Below are positions 16,904 through 25,628 of a stretch of DNA of 64,000 nt, in pieces (the stretch's first letter is position 1; the number at the start of each line of letters is the position of its first letter). The notes under the pieces are model-generated. The model saw nothing but the letters and a program-made list of their open reading frames with translations. It did no database searches and was not told where the DNA came from. A program made the translations under genes and the position numbers. The DNA comes from Thermoanaerobaculia bacterium (GTDB taxonomy: Bacteria; Acidobacteriota; Thermoanaerobaculia; Multivoradales; JAIOJS01): assembly GCA_030429235.1 (NCBI GenBank), contig JAUIDB010000010.1, positions 77,334 through 141,333 on the forward strand. The letters are read 5' to 3'.

Positions 16904-18097
16904 TCAGCCGAGGTCTTCGACGACCTGTCCGAGGGTCTCCATGGCCGCGTCGAGCTGACCATCGTGGAGGTACGGGGCGGGGCCGAAGCGCAGGGTCTGG
17001 TTGCGAGAGTCGGTGAGGACACCACGACGAGCCAGCTCGGCCTGGTACTCCTCGGCACGGGGGGACTGAAGCGCGAGGAACCCGCCGAGCCGATCGAGCT
17101 CGATCTCGGGTCGGCGGATCGTGTCGGGAGGCAGGTCGAGGGCATCGAATCGACTTCGCAGGCGAGCCACCTGGTGCTGACTCACCGTTCTCAGCCGGGC
17201 GGGCTCGAGATGCATCTCGGCGAAGAAGGCGAAGACCTCGGCGGCTCGGTAGTGGCTGGTGGGATCGTAGGTGGCGCCGGCGAAGCGCTGGGTCAGGGGG
17301 CCGTAGCCGACGCGTCGGAGGTCGGTGTGGCTGCGCTCCTCGAACTCGGCGAACCAACCGGTGACGACTGGGCGGAGTCGACAGTCTTCGGGCGACCGCA
17401 GGAAGGCGTTTCCCTCTCCGAGCTGACAGTACTTGTAGCCACCGCCGGTGACGTAGGCCGACTCCAGCCCCTGGTGGCGCAGCGAGAAGGGGACCACGTT
17501 CAGTTGGTGGTAGACGTCGAGCAGCAGCGGGACTCCGTGGTGCTGGCAGGCTGTGGCCAGTTCGCGCAGTCCACCGGCGATCTCACCGCTGTCGAAGAAC
17601 ACCGTCGAGACCAGGACCGCCGCCAGGCGTTCGTCGACCCGTTCGGCGAGGCGGTGGCCGACGTCGATTCCGGGGCGGGACGGCACCGTGCTGAGCTCGA
17701 TTCCCTCCTCTTCGAGGCGTCGCAGTTGGCGGCGGGCGCTGTAGAACTCGGAATCGGTGGTCAGGATGTGGGGGCGTTCTCGCAGGGGCAGCGCCGACAA
17801 CCACTTCACGATCAACTCGTGGGTGGAGGTTCCCAGACAGATGGTCTCCGCCGGAGTGTCGAGCAGCCGGCCATACCCCTCGCGAACTCTGGCCGCCTGT
17901 TCGAGGGCACGGTCCCACTTCTCGTCCACCCACCGGGCGGCGTCTTCGAAGGCTCGGTGCTGGCCGACCTCGGCTCGGTCTGGCCAGGCTTGGTGGGAAT
18001 GCCCGGTCAGCAACAGGCGTTCGTCGACCCGGAAGCGCGAGTAGTGGGGGGCGAGAGCATTGGGTGTCTCGTACAAGACCTCGACGCGTTCGATCAC
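16904..18097 (-). CDS. kynU: Kynureninase
   Basis: A 397-residue fold-type I PLP enzyme that should split kynurenine to anthranilate and alanine. The PLP-stacking region is CLGTSTHE, the cofactor Asp/His pair is in LLLDVYHQLN, and the Schiff-base lysine is in GGGYKYCQLGEGN. It is more divergent than proteobacterial KynU, so the name rests partly on context: it starts at GTG 18097 inside the stop of tryptophan 2,3-dioxygenase (GTGA overlap), the gene for the first pathway step. A kynurenine formamidase, needed between the two steps, is not nearby. Confidence 0.82.
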   Translation of the reverse strand: MIERVEVLYETPNALAPHYSRFRVDERLLLTGHSHQAWPDRAEVGQHRAFEDAARWVDEKWDRALEQAARVREGYGRLLDTPAETICLGTSTHELIVKWLSALPLRERPHILTTDSEFYSARRQLRRLEEEGIELSTVPSRPGIDVGHRLAERVDERLAAVLVSTVFFDSGEIAGGLRELATACQHHGVPLLLDVYHQLNVVPFSLRHQGLESAYVTGGGYKYCQLGEGNAFLRSPEDCRLRPVVTGWFAEFEERSHTDLRRVGYGPLTQRFAGATYDPTSHYRAAEVFAFFAEMHLEPARLRTVSQHQVARLRSRFDALDLPPDTIRRPEIELDRLGGFLALQSPRAEEYQAELARRGVLTDSRNQTLRFGPAPYLHDGQLDAAMETLGQVVEDLG

Positions 18098-18876
18098 AGC
18101 CGCACCCGGATGGCCCAAAGGTCGGGGAACAGGGGCCGGAAAAGGGTGCTCTTGAGGTAGTCCGCTCCGCTCGAACCACCGGATCCCATCTTGGTACCGA
18201 TGGTGCGCTCGACCATCTTGACGTGTCGGTAGCGCCACTCCTGGAGGCCTTCGTCGAGGTCGATCAGGCGTTCGCAGACCTGACTCACCAGGGCGTCTTC
18301 CCGGTAGACCTGTAGCAACACGTCCTGGACTCCTTCGGACGGAGCGATCGGCTGGCGCACGTCACGCTCGAGTTCGGCGGTCGGGATCGGAAAACCCTGC
18401 CCGGCGAGGTACCGCAGGAAGGCGTCCCAGAGGGTCGGCGCCGCCAGGCGTCGGGCCAGGCTGGCGTACTCCGCCGAGTTCTCGGGGTAGTGGCGGAGGG
18501 CCGATTCGCGCTTGTGACCGAGGACGAACTCGAACTCGCGGAACTGAGCCGACTCGAAGCCGCTGGCGGTGTCGAGCCGACTGCGGAAGGAGTTGAAGGA
18601 CATCGGAGTCATCGTCTCGAGGACGTCGATCTGTCCGACCAGGGTCTTCAGGATCGTGAGAACCCGTTTCAGCGTGGCCAGGGCATGATGGGTGTCACCC
18701 TCCTCGAGCGAACGCGCCAACCGGCCCGACTCGTGCAGGATCTGCTTGAACCAGAGCTCGTAGACCTGGTGGATGACGATGAACAGCATCTCGTCGTGTT
18801 CGGGCCCGTCAGAGCGCGGTTTTTGAGCCGAGAGGAGTCGATCGAGGTCGAGATAGGTGCCGTAGGTCAGAGCCAT
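18094..18876 (-). CDS. kynA: Tryptophan 2,3-dioxygenase
   Basis: A 260-residue heme dioxygenase opening the indole ring of tryptophan to N-formylkynurenine. Family landmarks: TYGTYLDLDRLL at the N-terminus, the FIVIHQVYELWFKQIL helix, PMSFNSFRSRLD, the FESAQFREFEFVLG segment, and a C-terminal YRHVKMVERTIGTKMGSGGS with the proximal heme His. First gene of a two-gene catabolic operon with kynureninase. ATG 18876 lacks a Shine-Dalgarno sequence but has TAAGAT 8 nt upstream. Divergent from fabV. Confidence 0.95.
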   Translation of the reverse strand: MALTYGTYLDLDRLLSAQKPRSDGPEHDEMLFIVIHQVYELWFKQILHESGRLARSLEEGDTHHALATLKRVLTILKTLVGQIDVLETMTPMSFNSFRSRLDTASGFESAQFREFEFVLGHKRESALRHYPENSAEYASLARRLAAPTLWDAFLRYLAGQGFPIPTAELERDVRQPIAPSEGVQDVLLQVYREDALVSQVCERLIDLDEGLQEWRYRHVKMVERTIGTKMGSGGSSGADYLKSTLFRPLFPDLWAIRVRL

Positions 18877-18884
18877 GGCCGGGG

Positions 18885-18890
18885 ATCTTA
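18885..18890 (-). promoter_or_regulatory. -10 hexamer TAAGAT of the kyn operon (leaderless type)
   Basis: Read leftward, TAAGAT is followed by 8 nt and the kynA ATG. No ribosome-binding site is present. No -35 match was recognised. Confidence 0.45.
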
Positions 18891-18928
18891 TCGCGGCGCG
18901 CAGGGTAGGGGGCGGGCGCCAGCGGTGA

Positions 18929-18934
18929 TATAAA
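18929..18934 (+). promoter_or_regulatory. Candidate -10 (TATAAA) for fabV
   Basis: TATAAA about 80 nt upstream of the fabV ATG in otherwise GC-rich sequence. The gene has its own Shine-Dalgarno sequence, so a leader of roughly 75 nt is plausible. The -35 is not clear. Confidence 0.35.
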
Positions 18935-19014
18935 CCACGCTTTCAGGGATGCGGCCACGGCTGCGGTCGGAGAGGCCTCCGATCGACTCCCGTCGTCAGA
19001 TCGAAGGAGTAGTC

Positions 19015-20211
19015 ATGATCATCGAACCCAAGATCCGAGGCTTCATCTGTACCACGGCCCACCCGGTAGGCTGTGCGGCCGAGGTCGACCGCGAGATCGC
19101 GATCGCCCGCGACCGTGGGCGCGTCGACGACGGTCCGCGCACGGTGCTGGTGATCGGTTCGTCGATGGGGTACGGCCTGGCCACCCGCATCGAGGCCGCG
19201 TTCGGCGCTGGCGCCGCGACCCTGGGAGTGCAGTACGAGCGGCCGGCAGCGGGTAAGCGAACGGCGACCGCCGGGTGGTACAACAGCGCGGCCTTCGAAC
19301 GGCGAGCGCGCGAGGCTGGACTCTGGGCTCACACCATCAACGGCGATGCCTTCTCCCAGGAGGTCAAACAGGAGGCGATTGATCGCTTGCGAGAGGTGGG
19401 GCCGGTCGACCTGGTGGTCTACTCGCTAGCGGCTCCCCGGCGCACGATGCCCGACGGCAGGGTGGTGAAGTCGGTCCTGAAGCCGATCGGCGAGACCTAC
19501 CGCAACAAGACGGTCCTGGTGGAGACCGGCCAGATCGAAACCGTCGAGATCGAGCCGATTTCGGAACCCTCCGAGATCGACGACACGGTGACGGTCATGG
19601 GAGGAGAGGACTGGAGCTGGTGGATCGAGGCTCTCGACGAGGCCGGACTCCTGGCCACGGGCTGCACGACGGTGGCCTACTCCTACATCGGTCCCGAACT
19701 GACGTTCCCCATCTACCGCCACGGCACCATCGGCCACGCCAAGGCACACCTCGAGGCGACGGCCCACGCCCTCGACCAGCGGCTGGCAACGCGCCACCAG
19801 GGCCGAGCCTTCGTATCGGTCAACAAGGCCGTGGTCACGCAGTCGAGTTCGGCGATCCCGGTGGTGCCGCTCTACATCTCGATCCTCTTCCGCGTGATGC
19901 AGGAGATGGGGCTGCACGAAGGGTGTATCGAACAGGCGGTCCGTCTCTTCACCGATCGGTTGTACACCGGGCAGCCGGTGCCGGTGGACGAGGAGCAACG
20001 GATCCGACTCGACGACTGGGAGATGCGGCCCGATGTCCAGCAGGCCGTGAACGCTCTCTGGGAACGGGTCGACGAGGCGTCGCTCGAAGAGGTCGCGGAC
20101 CTCGACACCTACCGGGCCGACTTTCTGCGACTCTTCGGTTTCGGGATCGAAGGGGTCGATTACCAGGCCGACGTCGATCCCAACTTCGGCGGTGTCGAGG
20201 AGCCCGCATGA
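19015..20211 (+). CDS. fabV: FabV-type trans-2-enoyl-ACP/CoA reductase
   Basis: A 398-residue NADH-dependent reductase for the last step of fatty-acid elongation. The N-terminal MIIEPKIRGFICTTAHP, the cofactor loop VIGSSMGYGLATR and the SLAAPRR segment are family hallmarks. The FabV active-site pattern Y-x8-K is present in YRHGTIGHAK. FabV enzymes are insensitive or weakly sensitive to triclosan compared with FabI. The start at 19015 follows GAAGGAG at good spacing; the upstream extension to 18949 is not needed. The stop overlaps the M28 peptidase ATG (ATGA). Confidence 0.95.
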   Translation: MIIEPKIRGFICTTAHPVGCAAEVDREIAIARDRGRVDDGPRTVLVIGSSMGYGLATRIEAAFGAGAATLGVQYERPAAGKRTATAGWYNSAAFERRAREAGLWAHTINGDAFSQEVKQEAIDRLREVGPVDLVVYSLAAPRRTMPDGRVVKSVLKPIGETYRNKTVLVETGQIETVEIEPISEPSEIDDTVTVMGGEDWSWWIEALDEAGLLATGCTTVAYSYIGPELTFPIYRHGTIGHAKAHLEATAHALDQRLATRHQGRAFVSVNKAVVTQSSSAIPVVPLYISILFRVMQEMGLHEGCIEQAVRLFTDRLYTGQPVPVDEEQRIRLDDWEMRPDVQQAVNALWERVDEASLEEVADLDTYRADFLRLFGFGIEGVDYQADVDPNFGGVEEPA

Positions 20212-21599
20212 GCCGACTGAGGGTTGTGCTGCTCGCCGTACTGATCTGCCCAGGGGGGCTCGCGGCGACCGAGCCCCTCGAGCAGCTTCGCACCGCCGCC
20301 CTCCAGGACGACCGAGCCTGGGAGCTGGTGGCGAGTCTCACGTCCGAGATCGGTCCCCGGCCGGCGGGCTCGCTCAACGACCGCCGGGCCGTGGCCTGGG
20401 CCGTGGATCGGATGGAGCGGCTCGGTTTCGAGAACGTACGGGCCGAGCCGGTCGTGGTGCCCCACTGGGAAGCGGGGACCACGTCGGTGGAGATCGTCAC
20501 ACCGGGTCCGCAGGAACTGCACGCCACGGCGCTCGGTGGCAGTGTCGGTACCACCGACGCGGGGATCGAGGCCGAGGTGATCGAAGTTGCCGATCAGGCC
20601 GCCCTGGAGGCCGCCGATCCGGCCACGATCGAGGGCAAGATCGTCTTCGTCAACCACCGAATGGAGCGTAGGAAGGACGGATCGGACTACGGCAACGTCG
20701 TGAAGGCCCGCGGCTCGGCCGCCTGGGTCGTGGCCGAGAAGGGTGGGCTGGCGGTGGTCATCCGCTCGGTCGGGACGGGGCCGCACCGGTTTCCCCACAC
20801 GGGGGGTATGCGACGCCGCGAGGGGCAGTACCCGCCGATTCCGGCGGCGGCGCTCGCCGTTCCGGATGCCGACATCCTGGAGTATCAGCTGCGCGGGGGC
20901 TCCGCGGTCCGGTTGCGGCTTCGGATGACCAGCCGGCGCCTTCCCGATGCCGTTTCCGCCAACGTGATCGGTGAGATCGTCGGCCGCGAGCGACCGGACG
21001 AAGTCGTCCTATTGGCAGCGCATCTCGACTCCTGGGGATTGGGTACGGGGGCGGTCGACGACGGTGCCGGCTGTGCCATCGTGATGGCCGCGGCGAAGTT
21101 GGTGGCCGAGTTGCCGGAGCGACCCAAGCGCACGTTGAGGGTCCTCTTGACGGCCAACGAGGAGTTCGGCCTCACGGGAGCCCGCGCCTACGCGGAAGCC
21201 TACGCTGACTCCATGGAGAAGCATTACCTGGCACTCGAGTCGGACTTCGGCGCCGGGCGGGTCTGGCGTTTCGACCGGCGCTTCGGCGCGACCGGCGAAG
21301 CGCTGGCCCACCGCATGCTGAGCGCGTTGTCGGAACTGGGAGTCGCGGACGGTCCGAACGACGCCACCGGGGGTCCGGATCTCAGCCCGCTCCGGACCTT
21401 CCTGGTACCCGTGGTGGAACTTCAGCAGGACGGAACGTACTACTTCGACTACCACCACACGGCCGACGATACGCTAGACAAGGTCGATCCCGAGGCGCTG
21501 CGCCAGAACGTAGCGGCCTTCGCCCTGGTGGCGTTCCTGGCGGCCGAGGCCGACGAGACCCTACGACCGATCCCAGCCTACCCACCGCGCAAGCGCTAG
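20208..21599 (+). CDS. Exported M28 metallopeptidase with inserted PA-like domain
   Basis: A 463-residue secreted aminopeptidase-type enzyme. The signal peptide ends near GGLAAT. A protease-associated-like insert lies at ~115-235. All five di-zinc ligands of M28 are visible: His in AAHLDSWG, Asp in GAVDDGAG, Glu-Glu in TANEEFGL, Asp in LESDFGA and His in YHHTADDT. It is close to plasma glutamate carboxypeptidase-type M28 members. Coupled to fabV through ATGA, a pairing with no obvious pathway logic. Its TAG stop shares the palindrome CTAG with the stop of the convergent diguanylate cyclase. Confidence 0.9.
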   Translation: MSRLRVVLLAVLICPGGLAATEPLEQLRTAALQDDRAWELVASLTSEIGPRPAGSLNDRRAVAWAVDRMERLGFENVRAEPVVVPHWEAGTTSVEIVTPGPQELHATALGGSVGTTDAGIEAEVIEVADQAALEAADPATIEGKIVFVNHRMERRKDGSDYGNVVKARGSAAWVVAEKGGLAVVIRSVGTGPHRFPHTGGMRRREGQYPPIPAAALAVPDADILEYQLRGGSAVRLRLRMTSRRLPDAVSANVIGEIVGRERPDEVVLLAAHLDSWGLGTGAVDDGAGCAIVMAAAKLVAELPERPKRTLRVLLTANEEFGLTGARAYAEAYADSMEKHYLALESDFGAGRVWRFDRRFGATGEALAHRMLSALSELGVADGPNDATGGPDLSPLRTFLVPVVELQQDGTYYFDYHHTADDTLDKVDPEALRQNVAAFALVAFLAAEADETLRPIPAYPPRKR

Positions 21600-24500
21600 A
21601 CCGCAGGCCACTGGGCCGCCTGGATGCAGTTCTTGCCGGCCCGTTTGCCGGCGTAGAGGGCTTCATCGGCGAGCGCGGTGGCGGTTTCGAGATCCTGATC
21701 GGGAGCGACTTCGGTGACTCCGAACGTCATGCTCACCGGGGTTGGCAGTCCGAAGTCGTAGGTTTCGATCGCACTGCGGATCGCTTCCGCGGCTTGACGG
21801 GCGCCCTCGAGCGGGCAGTCGTAGAAGAGCAAGATGAACTCCTCGCCGCCCCAGCGCGCCACCAGGTCCGACTCTCGCGCCGTTTGCGTCATCAGGTCGG
21901 CCGTGGTGACCAGGACGGAGTCGCCGGTGTCGTGTCCGTGGACGTCGTTGATCCGTTTGAAGTCATCGAGGTCGGCCAGCGCCAGACAGAGGGGGCGCTG
22001 CGTCCGTCGTTGTGAGGTCAACGCCTCCTGCGCTCGCTCGATGAAGTGGCGCCGATTCGGGATTCCGGTGAGGTAGTCGAATCGCACCATCTCCTCGAGT
22101 CGCTGGTTGGCGAGTTGGAGTTCCTGGGTCCGCTCGGCGACCCGTTGCTCCAGTTCGGTGGCTCGCCGTTGCGCCTGTCGGTAGCGACGAAGGGGCCAGA
22201 GAACCGCCAGGCTCACCAGGCAGAGGGCGGCCACCGTTCGGGCCCACCAGGTACCCCACCAGGGTGGAGTCACGTGGACGGCGAGGGTCGCGACCGCCGA
22301 GTCCCAACGTGCCCCCGGGTAGCGGGCCTGCGCCTCGAATCGGTACCGCCCGGGGGGGAGCTGCGTGTAGGTGGCCTTCCGGTCCGAGGCGTCGGTGGTG
22401 TACCAGTGGTCGTCGAGTCCGACCAGTCGGTAGCGATACTCGATCTCACGAGGACGACGAAACTCGACCGTGCCGAACTGGAGGGCCACGAGTAGGTCTC
22501 GATACGACAGGGTCAGCTCTGGGAGTTGGGCGAGAGGGAGTGGCAAGAGACCTTCTGGGTCGACCGTGACTCGTTCGTTGCCGACCAGCAACTCCTGGAG
22601 GTGGACTCGGGGTGGTTCGGTGGGAGCAGGGAAGCCTTCCAAAGGGAGGAGCGTGACCTCGAAATGGCCCAACACCGCCAGCTGATCCCCGGCTCGATCG
22701 ATGAACAGGTGCTCGCTGTCCTCCAGTCCCTGCGATACGTCGAGCTGGTGGAGGACCTGACCGGAGGTCGGATCGAAGCGGAACACCGAGGGCGGAGTGG
22801 CAACCCACAGGGTGTCGTCGGGGGCCGGGATCAAGCCGTGGACGACATCGCTCGGCAGGCCGGTGCTGGTGTCGTAGTGGTCGAGGGTGCCGTCGGCCGT
22901 ATCGAGTCGATGGAGGCCTCCACCGCGAGTCCCGATCCAGAGGTGGCGCGGAGCTTGGAACCAGAGAGAGTCGATGAAGTCGTTGTCGAGGGATCCCGGG
23001 CCCGCGTAGATGCGCTGGATCGCTTTGGTTTCCAGGTCCAGCCGGCTCAGCCCCCGGTACGAGCCGATCCAGAGGGTACCGGGTGGGCCCTCGGCGAGCT
23101 CCGAGGCCGAAGTACTGCTCAGGGTCGCCGCGTCGCCGGGGTCGTGGAGGAAGTCCTCGAAGGCCAGGATCTCGCCGTTCGCACCCCGCTCGGCACGATG
23201 CAATCCGCGGTAGGTTCCGACCCACAACTGTCCGGTCGAGTCTTCGAAGGCCGAGAGTACGGCGTCGCTGCTCAGACCCTCGAGGTAGTGCTCGAGGACG
23301 GGGGCGGAGGCGTCGAGCTGGTCCTGGGGGAGGCGGAAGAGCCCTTCGAACGTGAGGATCCAGAGGTCGCCGTTGTCGGTGAAGAGCAGTGAGTGAGCAT
23401 CGATGGTGTGCTCGGGGTGGGACGCATTGGCAATCGGGATCGTCGCCCTCTCCGGGGTTTGGTAGGGGCTATGGGTGCGCTCGAGCCGGTCGAGTGTCGC
23501 GTCGGAGACCACCCAGAGCCGTCCTCGCGAATCGAGGGCGGTGGCGTGGGGGACTCCCGAGAGAACCGAGGTGGGCGTGTCCTCCTCGTACCGCAGCACC
23601 TCGATCGCTTCGAAGCGCCGGTCGAGCCGCATCGTCCCACTTTCGGAACCGACCCAGAGGTCGCCGTTCAGGTCCGCCAGGAAGGCGTTGACCTCGACGT
23701 GGTGGAGGCGATCGGTGGCGGTGAGGGCGCGATCGTGGCGCAGAAGTCGGGGGCTCGTCGCGTTGCGTTCGGACTCCGGGAGTTCGTGGAGGCCGCTCTG
23801 CGTTCCGATCCACAGGCTGCCGAGGTGGTCACCAAAGAGCGCCATGACCCGGTTGTCCTGGAGACCCCAGGGGCGAGGTTCCTGTCCCGGGGGTGGGGTG
23901 TAGGTCTCGAAGGCGGCGTGCGGTTCGGCCCGCGAAGCCTGGCGGAGCCGCGAGAGACCACCGCCCCACATGCCGACCCATAGGTTGTCGTCGCGGTCGA
24001 GCCAGAGCGACCAGACCTCGTCGTCGGGCAGCGAGTTCGCGCGGTCGGGATCGTGCCGAAAGTGGTCGAACTGGTTCTCGGTTCCCGGCCGTAGTCGATT
24101 GACTCCCCCCATGGTGCCGACCCACAGGGTGCCGCTGGGGTCGATATGGAGGGTCCGGGTCCGGCTGTCGGAGAGCGACTCGGTTCGCTCCGGATCGTGC
24201 TCGATCCGCTCGAATCCAGCCTCGACACTGTCGAGATCCAGCCGGCTGAGTCCGTTGCGAGCCGTAGCGATCCAGAGCCGACCTTCCCAGTCCAAGGCGA
24301 GGGCCATGATGTCGTCCTCGCCCAGGCTGCGTGGGTCGTCCGGTTCGTGAGAGTAGTTGGTGAAGGCGGTGGTGGTGGGATCGCGCCGGCTGAGTCCTCC
24401 TCCCCGAGTGCCGATCCATAGCGCGCCCAGGTCGTCGACCACCAGGCTCGAGATGCGATTCGAGCGTAGGCCTTCGGTCGTGCTCCGCCGCAGCCAGCCG

Positions 24501-24700
24501 TGGTCCTGCCCATCGAACCAGAAGAGCCCTTCCTGGGTGCCGACCCAGAGGGTTCCGTCGGCCGACTGAGCCAGAGCCCGCGTACGGTGGGGCCCGATCC
24601 CTTCCTCGGTGACCGGCTCGAACCGCCGCTCACTCTGCGACCAGAGCGAACCCGCGAGGCTGACCAAACCGAGGGCCAGGAGCAGAGAGCGTCGAGGCAT
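21596..24700 (-). CDS. Periplasmic propeller-sensor diguanylate cyclase
   Basis: A 1034-residue membrane sensor making cyclic di-GMP. After a signal peptide (~1-21), about residues 30-670 are repeated two-component-regulator propeller blades (recurring LWVGTQEGL, LWIGTRGGG, LWVATPPS). A Y_Y_Y beta-sandwich follows (~690-765), then a transmembrane helix (~775-795), a coiled-coil linker and a GGDEF domain (~835-1025). The active-site loop is RWGGEEF, and a product-inhibition I-site RxxD (RESD) stands five residues before GGEEF, so the enzyme looks active and feedback-controlled. No partner kinase or phosphodiesterase is adjacent. The start has TATACT 6 nt upstream and no Shine-Dalgarno sequence. 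Confidence 0.93.
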   Translation of the reverse strand: MPRRSLLLALGLVSLAGSLWSQSERRFEPVTEEGIGPHRTRALAQSADGTLWVGTQEGLFWFDGQDHGWLRRSTTEGLRSNRISSLVVDDLGALWIGTRGGGLSRRDPTTTAFTNYSHEPDDPRSLGEDDIMALALDWEGRLWIATARNGLSRLDLDSVEAGFERIEHDPERTESLSDSRTRTLHIDPSGTLWVGTMGGVNRLRPGTENQFDHFRHDPDRANSLPDDEVWSLWLDRDDNLWVGMWGGGLSRLRQASRAEPHAAFETYTPPPGQEPRPWGLQDNRVMALFGDHLGSLWIGTQSGLHELPESERNATSPRLLRHDRALTATDRLHHVEVNAFLADLNGDLWVGSESGTMRLDRRFEAIEVLRYEEDTPTSVLSGVPHATALDSRGRLWVVSDATLDRLERTHSPYQTPERATIPIANASHPEHTIDAHSLLFTDNGDLWILTFEGLFRLPQDQLDASAPVLEHYLEGLSSDAVLSAFEDSTGQLWVGTYRGLHRAERGANGEILAFEDFLHDPGDAATLSSTSASELAEGPPGTLWIGSYRGLSRLDLETKAIQRIYAGPGSLDNDFIDSLWFQAPRHLWIGTRGGGLHRLDTADGTLDHYDTSTGLPSDVVHGLIPAPDDTLWVATPPSVFRFDPTSGQVLHQLDVSQGLEDSEHLFIDRAGDQLAVLGHFEVTLLPLEGFPAPTEPPRVHLQELLVGNERVTVDPEGLLPLPLAQLPELTLSYRDLLVALQFGTVEFRRPREIEYRYRLVGLDDHWYTTDASDRKATYTQLPPGRYRFEAQARYPGARWDSAVATLAVHVTPPWWGTWWARTVAALCLVSLAVLWPLRRYRQAQRRATELEQRVAERTQELQLANQRLEEMVRFDYLTGIPNRRHFIERAQEALTSQRRTQRPLCLALADLDDFKRINDVHGHDTGDSVLVTTADLMTQTARESDLVARWGGEEFILLFYDCPLEGARQAAEAIRSAIETYDFGLPTPVSMTFGVTEVAPDQDLETATALADEALYAGKRAGKNCIQAAQWPAV

Positions 24701-24706
24701 GGGAGA

Positions 24707-24712
24707 AGTATA
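24707..24712 (-). promoter_or_regulatory. -10 hexamer TATACT of the diguanylate cyclase gene
   Basis: Read leftward TATACT precedes ATG 24700 by 6 nt (or TTATAC by 7 nt). No ribosome-binding site intervenes, consistent with a leaderless transcript. Confidence 0.4.
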
Positions 24713-24739
24713 AGGCCGGGGGGCTTGCGCTGTTTCGAT

Positions 24740-24745
24740 TAATGT
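24740..24745 (+). promoter_or_regulatory. Candidate -10 (TAATGT) of the ArsR operon
   Basis: TAATGT lies 7 nt before an in-frame TTG (24753) and 16 nt before the ATG (24762). Transcription would begin inside the inverted repeat 24745-24762, suiting repression by the gene's own product. Confidence 0.35.
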
Positions 24746-24762
24746 GTAACCATTGCGTTACA
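24745..24762 (+). promoter_or_regulatory. Inverted repeat, probable ArsR-family operator
   Basis: TGTAAC (24745-24750) and GTTACA (24757-24762) are perfect arms with a 6-bp spacer. The right arm reaches the first base of the ATG. A palindrome over the promoter/start of an ArsR-family gene is the usual autoregulatory site. Confidence 0.5.
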
Positions 24763-25091
24763 TGAATGAGGACCTGGTGTTTTCCGCTCTGGCTCACGCC
24801 GACCGCCGACGAATTCTGGACATCGTGAAGGCGCATCCGGGCTGCAACGTCCAGGAGGTGGCGGCTCACTTCGCGACGAGTCGCATCGCGGTACTCAAAC
24901 ACATCAACGCGCTGGAGAAGGCGGAGCTTCTGCTCACCGAGCGAGAGGGGCGGGAGCGCCGACTGTACTTCAACGCGGTGCCCATTCAAGTCATCTACGA
25001 CCGCTGGACCTCGGAGTACAGCGCGTTGTGGGCTCCGGGGCTGACCCGACTCAAGTACACCATCGAACAGCGAAACGAGGAGGAATCGTAA
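24762..25091 (+). CDS. ArsR-family winged-helix regulator
   Basis: A 109-residue DNA-binding protein: LVFSALAHADRRRILDIVK, then the recognition helix region VQEVAAHFATSRIAVLKHINALEKA and a wing (TEREGRERRLYFNAVP). No metal-binding cysteines, so it belongs to the metal-independent branch often paired with SRPBCC (AHSA1) proteins. That is exactly its neighbour: the next ORF starts in its TAA stop (TAATG). A TTG three codons upstream (24753) is the alternative start. Likely represses its own operon through the palindrome at 24745-24762. Confidence 0.85.
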   Translation: MNEDLVFSALAHADRRRILDIVKAHPGCNVQEVAAHFATSRIAVLKHINALEKAELLLTEREGRERRLYFNAVPIQVIYDRWTSEYSALWAPGLTRLKYTIEQRNEEES

Positions 25092-25627
25092 TGACGGAAG
25101 CGGCGGACAAGGCGGTCTTTCGGATCACCATCCACGGCAGTGTGGACGATGTCTGGCAGGAACTGGTGAGGACGGATCGACCGCAGGGAGCGATGTTCAA
25201 CAGTCGAATGGAGCGGGACCGCCTGGCCCCGGGAGGTCAGCTGCGGATGCGGTCGCCGAATGGAAAATACACGGCCGTGGCGGGCGAGTTCATCGAAGTC
25301 GAGCAGCCGGTGCGGCTGTCGCACACCATGCGGTTCACCAACTACGACGACCCCGAATGCACCGTGGTCTACGACCTCCGAGAGGTGGAGACGGGGGTCG
25401 AGGTGACGCTGACGGTCGAGAAGCTGCCGTTGGGTACGAAATCGGAGAAGCAGCTTCGGCAGGGTGGTCCCTTCATCGTCAAGAACCTCAAGGCGATCGT
25501 CGAGACGGGCAAACCAACTCTGGGAGCCAGGTTGCTCTACGTGCTCTTCGCGCTCATGGCACCACTCAATCCCAAGCGCTGCCGCAGCGTGTACTGGCCG
25601 ATCCCGTCGACCGGGAGCGAGGCCTGA
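25091..25627 (+). CDS. SRPBCC (AHSA1/START-like) domain protein
   Basis: A 178-residue single-domain protein. The N-terminal VFRITIHGSVDDVWQELV strand-helix and the later LSHTMRFTN, CTVVYDLREVETGVEVTLTVE strands match the helix-grip fold that binds small hydrophobic ligands. The C-terminus carries a hydrophobic LLYVLFALMAPL stretch. It overlaps the ArsR gene by one base, a common regulator-SRPBCC pair; the ligand is unknown. The longer frame starting at 25028 lies within the ArsR gene. Confidence 0.85.
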   Translation: MTEAADKAVFRITIHGSVDDVWQELVRTDRPQGAMFNSRMERDRLAPGGQLRMRSPNGKYTAVAGEFIEVEQPVRLSHTMRFTNYDDPECTVVYDLREVETGVEVTLTVEKLPLGTKSEKQLRQGGPFIVKNLKAIVETGKPTLGARLLYVLFALMAPLNPKRCRSVYWPIPSTGSEA

Positions 25628-25628
25628 G

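Noticed and set aside
15180-17357. 725-codon minus-strand ORF spanning the M61 and kynureninase genes
   Set aside because: Crosses two well-supported genes in the wrong frame.
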